The position numbers were made by a program, and so were the translations under genes. A stretch of 64,000 nucleotides of DNA from Flavobacterium tructae (lineage in GTDB: Bacteria > Bacteroidota > Bacteroidia > Flavobacteriales > Flavobacteriaceae), in assembly GCF_002217475.1 (NCBI RefSeq), contig NZ_MUHH01000017.1, positions 48,999 to 112,998 on the forward strand, written 5' to 3'. This document shows positions 61,681 to 64,000 of this stretch, in pieces. How positions within the stretch are numbered: position 1 is the stretch's first letter; each line of letters begins with the position of its first letter. The notes beneath the pieces are model-generated. The model was not told the origin of the DNA. It did not search any database and was given only the letters and a program-made list of their open reading frames with translations.

Positions 61681-61722
61681 GAGAATAGAACAAAGAGCAT
61701 AGAACAAAGAGAATAGAGTAAA
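61681..61722. repeat. Tandem 14-base repeat (GAGAATAGAACAAA)
   Basis: Three units: GAGAATAGAACAAA, GAGCATAGAACAAA and GAGAATAGAGTAAA. The reverse complement words CTTTGTTCTATTTTC and CTTTACTCTATTTTC occur at about 61787 and 62440. Confidence 0.85.
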
Positions 61723-61739
61723 GACGAAATATAACGACA

Positions 61740-61774
61740 AAAAAGACGAGTACCATTTGGCAGTCGTCTTTTTT
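61740..61774 (+). terminator. Terminator-like hairpin downstream of the small RNA pair
   Basis: AAAAAGACGA and TCGTCTTTTT with a 14-base loop and a long T-run. Up to 62020 the rest of the gap is A/T-rich and without a gene. Confidence 0.75.
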
Positions 61775-62020
61775 TTTATTTATAATCTTTGTTCTATTTT
61801 CTTCTGTATTAAGAAGAATTGGCTTTTAACGACAAGAAAGTTGGATTCTAAATAGTAATATGACTCTGAATTAAGTCAAACAATACGATGGGTTAATTTT
61901 CACACATTTCTCTTTTTTGTAATTTTTTTATTACCCTTTCTTGCGGTATATTAGGACTCAATTAGAAGTGCAATGCTTCTTGTGTAAAGAATAGGGAAGA
62001 ATAGGTTAACTCGAAAAAAA

Positions 62021-62365
62021 ATGAATCAGGAACTTAAGGAGTCTTTTGAGGCAGATAATGGAAATTCAAGGGGTGTAATTCTAAAAGCAAAAAGAGGAGT
62101 CAGGCATTTACTTGTCCGGATTGTAATTTTGGCTATTATTGCCGGAGGGCCACTCGTGCTATTGTCGCTTCCTGATTTGAGTAATAGAAGTGAGTTTGAA
62201 TTTCTGTTGCTTAGTATATTTGCTCCGATAGTATGGTTTGCTTATATGTTTGCTGAAACCATAGCTTTACAAATGAAGAAAGAGGAAGAATTGCGTAATA
62301 TTAATTTGATATTATTTTTTATGGCACTGCTGATCTACATGCTGGTTATATCCAGTATTATGTAA
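62021..62365 (+). CDS. Hypothetical three-helix membrane protein
   Basis: 114 residues. After a charged N-terminus (about 1-30) come three membrane helices: VRIVILAIIAGGPLVLLSL, FEFLLLSIFAPIVWFAYMFA and INLILFFMALLIYMLVISSIM. A KKEEEL linker separates helices two and three. No known family. It is preceded by a 711-base gap with the RNA pair and ends in its own terminator. Confidence 0.68.
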   Translation: MNQELKESFEADNGNSRGVILKAKRGVRHLLVRIVILAIIAGGPLVLLSLPDLSNRSEFEFLLLSIFAPIVWFAYMFAETIALQMKKEEELRNINLILFFMALLIYMLVISSIM

Positions 62366-62394
62366 ATGAAATGTTTGAGCGAAATTAAACGATA

Positions 62395-62433
62395 AAAAAA
62401 AGACGAATAACCGTTAGGCCATTCGTCTTTTTT
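62395..62433. terminator. Bidirectional terminator between the membrane protein and sod genes
   Basis: AAAAAAAGACGAAT and ATTCGTCTTTTTT form a 13-base stem with a 12-base loop. A-run before and T-run after suit both converging genes. Confidence 0.88.
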
Positions 62434-62455
62434 CTATAATCTTTACTCTATTTTC

Positions 62456-63064
62456 TTATTTCTCTAAAGCAAATCTTCTTGCAACTTCAGTCCAGTTGAT
62501 TACGTTGAAGAAAGCTTCAATATAATCAGGTCTTCTGTTTTGGTAGTTTAGGTAGTAAGCGTGCTCCCAAACATCCATTCCTAAGATTGGAGTTCCATCA
62601 CAACCTACTTCTGGCATTAATGGATTGTCTTGATTTGGAGTTCCGCAAACGTCTAATTTCCCACCTTTTTGTACGCATAACCAAGCCCATCCTGAACCAA
62701 ATTGTGTAGCACCGGCTTTAGCAAATTTTGCTTTAAATTCTTCAAAAGTTCCAAAAGAAGCTTCGATAGCAGCAAGTAAATCACCTGTTGGTAATCCACC
62801 GCCATTTGGAGACATTACAGTCCAGAATAAATTGTGGTTGTAAAAACCTCCACCATTGTTACGAACTGCTGCATTTGATTTATCTAGATTGATTAAGATG
62901 TTTTCGATAGTTTTACCTTCTAAATCTGTTCCGGCGATTGCTGCATTAAGATTTGTTGTGTAAGCATTATGATGTTTTGAATGGTGAATTTCCATTGTAC
63001 GGGCATCAATATGTGGTTCTAATGCATCATATGCATAAGGTAATTGAGGTAATTCAAAAGCCAT
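62456..63064 (-). CDS. sodA: Superoxide dismutase, Mn-type signature
   Basis: 202 residues. Metal ligands: His27 (IHHSKHH), His77 (FYNHNLFW), Asp164 and His168 (DVWEHAYY). [10 protein letters not shown] with Gln145 matches the Mn-type second-sphere Gln, and the Gly run at 71-73 also fits Mn rather than Fe enzymes. Converts superoxide to peroxide and oxygen. Single gene with its own promoter. Confidence 0.94.
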   Translation of the reverse strand: MAFELPQLPYAYDALEPHIDARTMEIHHSKHHNAYTTNLNAAIAGTDLEGKTIENILINLDKSNAAVRNNGGGFYNHNLFWTVMSPNGGGLPTGDLLAAIEASFGTFEEFKAKFAKAGATQFGSGWAWLCVQKGGKLDVCGTPNQDNPLMPEVGCDGTPILGMDVWEHAYYLNYQNRRPDYIEAFFNVINWTEVARRFALEK

Positions 63065-63099
63065 GATATTATGATTTTATGATTTATAATTATTTATTC

Positions 63100-63107
63100 C
63101 AAATTTA
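63100..63107 (-). promoter_or_regulatory. Promoter -7 element of the superoxide dismutase gene
   Basis: TAAATTTG on the minus strand, a full match to TAnnTTTG, 35 bases upstream of the ATG. Confidence 0.65.
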
Positions 63108-63202
63108 GACATTTAACTTTGGAATTGGAAATACTATTTCGTTATTATTCCATTTAATTAATTGATAATTCGTTTTTCGGAATGCTAACGTATTGTAATT
63201 CT

Positions 63203-63829
63203 TTATTTTCCGTTGAAAGTAGTCATCGTGTTTTCTAGACCGGCGGTACCAAAAGATTTAATGATCTCTGAAGCGACTTCTAAACGTTCGGGCAATTTTG
63301 CTTTTTCTTCTTCATCCCAATCTCCCAAAACGTAGTCTACCTGTTGCCCTTTTTTGAATTGATCGCTGATCCCAAATCTAAAGCGGGTATATTGTTGGGT
63401 GTTTAAAACTAAATTGATGTTTTTAAGTCCATTGTGTCCTCCGTCGCTGCCTTTTGGTTTGATGCGGATCGTCCCAAAAGAAAGGTTTAGGTCGTCTGTA
63501 ATTACCAGGATATTCTCTAATGGAATGTTTTCTTTGTCCATCCAGTACTTTACGGCTTTACCGCTCAGGTTCATGTAGGTATTTGGTTTGAGCAGAAAAA
63601 AAGTTCTTCCTTTAAATTTATATTCGGCCAAAGCGCCCAGTTTTACGGTTTCGAATGAAAGACTTTCTTTTTTAGCTAAAAAATCAAGTACTTTAAAACC
63701 TATGTTGTGTCGTGTATTTACGTATTCGGCACCAATATTGCCTAATCCAACGATTAAATATTTTTTCATATAATCAGTGTTCTCTTCTTTTTGGGTTGAT
63801 GAAAACAGTTTTGTTATCCATTTTATCAT
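63203..63829 (-). CDS. pth: Peptidyl-tRNA hydrolase
   Basis: 208 residues from the ATG at 63829, or 188 from that at 63769 (MKKYLIVGLGNIG), which is the usual family start. Motifs: GLGNIGAEYVNTRHNIGF (catalytic His), LLKPNTYMNLSGKAV (Asn) and DDLNLSFGTIRIKPKGSDGGHNGLKN (Asp, His). It frees tRNA from stalled peptidyl-tRNA. Alone on the strand, at the right edge of the window. Confidence 0.95.
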   Translation of the reverse strand: MIKWITKLFSSTQKEENTDYMKKYLIVGLGNIGAEYVNTRHNIGFKVLDFLAKKESLSFETVKLGALAEYKFKGRTFFLLKPNTYMNLSGKAVKYWMDKENIPLENILVITDDLNLSFGTIRIKPKGSDGGHNGLKNINLVLNTQQYTRFRFGISDQFKKGQQVDYVLGDWDEEEKAKLPERLEVASEIIKSFGTAGLENTMTTFNGK

Positions 63830-63889
63830 GGTACAAAAATAGGGTTAATTAGAGAATGTGCCAATTTGTTAATTAGATAATTTGCTTTT

Positions 63890-64000
63890 AACGGCAAAGA
63901 ACGGGATGCTGATGATGCGGATTTGAATGGGTCTACGCGGATTATTTTTTATCATTTTTATCATACCGACAAGATTGTTTGAAAACCTTTGCGCCTTTGT
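63890..64000. repeat. Dispersed repeat text at the right edge
   Basis: ATGCTGATGATGCGGATTTG, CTACGCGGATTATTT and, at the very end, AAACCTTTGCGCCTTTGT, which is the same word found at 43.7, 45.0, 47.7 and 48.0 kb. Cut by the window edge. Confidence 0.6.

Noticed and set aside
1-64000. tRNA, rRNA, known riboswitch or prophage genes
   Set aside because: I read the gaps on both strands and found no cloverleaf, rRNA-like text, riboswitch core or phage gene that I could support.

Overview
The window reads as a chromosomal segment of a Flavobacterium species (Bacteroidetes), probably close to F. johnsoniae. Evidence for this: low G+C; Bacteroidetes-type promoters (TAnnTTTG at -7); a flexirubin/dialkylresorcinol gene cluster; a tyrosine ammonia-lyase that looks nearly identical, from memory, to the F. 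johnsoniae enzyme; a type IX secretion (T9SS) C-terminal sorting domain; an IPExxxVDY-family gene beside pyruvate kinase; and a FecI/FecR/TonB receptor set. I saw no tRNA, rRNA, CRISPR array, transposase or prophage genes.

Bases 1 to about 25,700 hold most of a flexirubin-type pigment cluster, nearly all on the minus strand. It has tyrosine ammonia-lyase (starter unit), a divergent FAD-dependent halogenase-like enzyme, two acyl carrier proteins, three intact condensing enzymes of the FabF class, one chain-length-factor-like partner, one very degenerate ketosynthase fragment, FabG, three hotdog proteins, a thioesterase, DarA and DarB (dialkylresorcinol head), an LpxL-type acyltransferase, a BtrH-like protein, an ABC-2 exporter, LolA, a lipoprotein, a polysaccharide deacetylase and a GT2-DUF2062 glycosyltransferase. 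Together they would make an aryl-polyene acid from tyrosine, build a dialkylresorcinol, join the two as an ester and move the product to the envelope. The aryl-CoA/ACP ligase and the MMPL exporter expected for such clusters are not here and may lie left of base 1.

Bases 25,700 to 36,500 concern carbohydrates: a secreted T9SS protein with chitin-binding-like modules and a putative hydrolase barrel, then sodium/sugar symporter, galT, galK and galM, a divergent GntR regulator and a Nudix-fold regulator. Bases 36,500 to 42,200 are an iron-type uptake locus (ECF sigma, FecR anti-sigma, TonB receptor, DUF4374 lipoprotein) behind a palindrome overlapping the promoter.

Bases 42,200 to 50,500 are a looser accessory stretch: OsmC protein, small hypotheticals, an XRE regulator, a DyP-type peroxidase with an unknown partner, a C1 cysteine peptidase and a DUF4136 lipoprotein. 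Its long intergenic gaps are packed with dispersed repeats. A truncated copy of the C1-peptidase 3' end sits beside the peroxidase gene.

Bases 50,500 to 64,000 are mainly housekeeping: pyk, IPExxxVDY, rnc, fabF, acpP, purN, rnhA, a PfkB kinase, an amidophosphoribosyltransferase, superoxide dismutase and pth. Between rnhA and the PfkB gene is an ECF sigma factor with a DUF6249 gene facing it; both have the same unusual ECF-type promoter at identical spacing. After the amidophosphoribosyltransferase gene there are two tandem copies of what looks like a small structured RNA, each ending in an intrinsic terminator.

All family calls come from reading motifs by eye; no database search was run.
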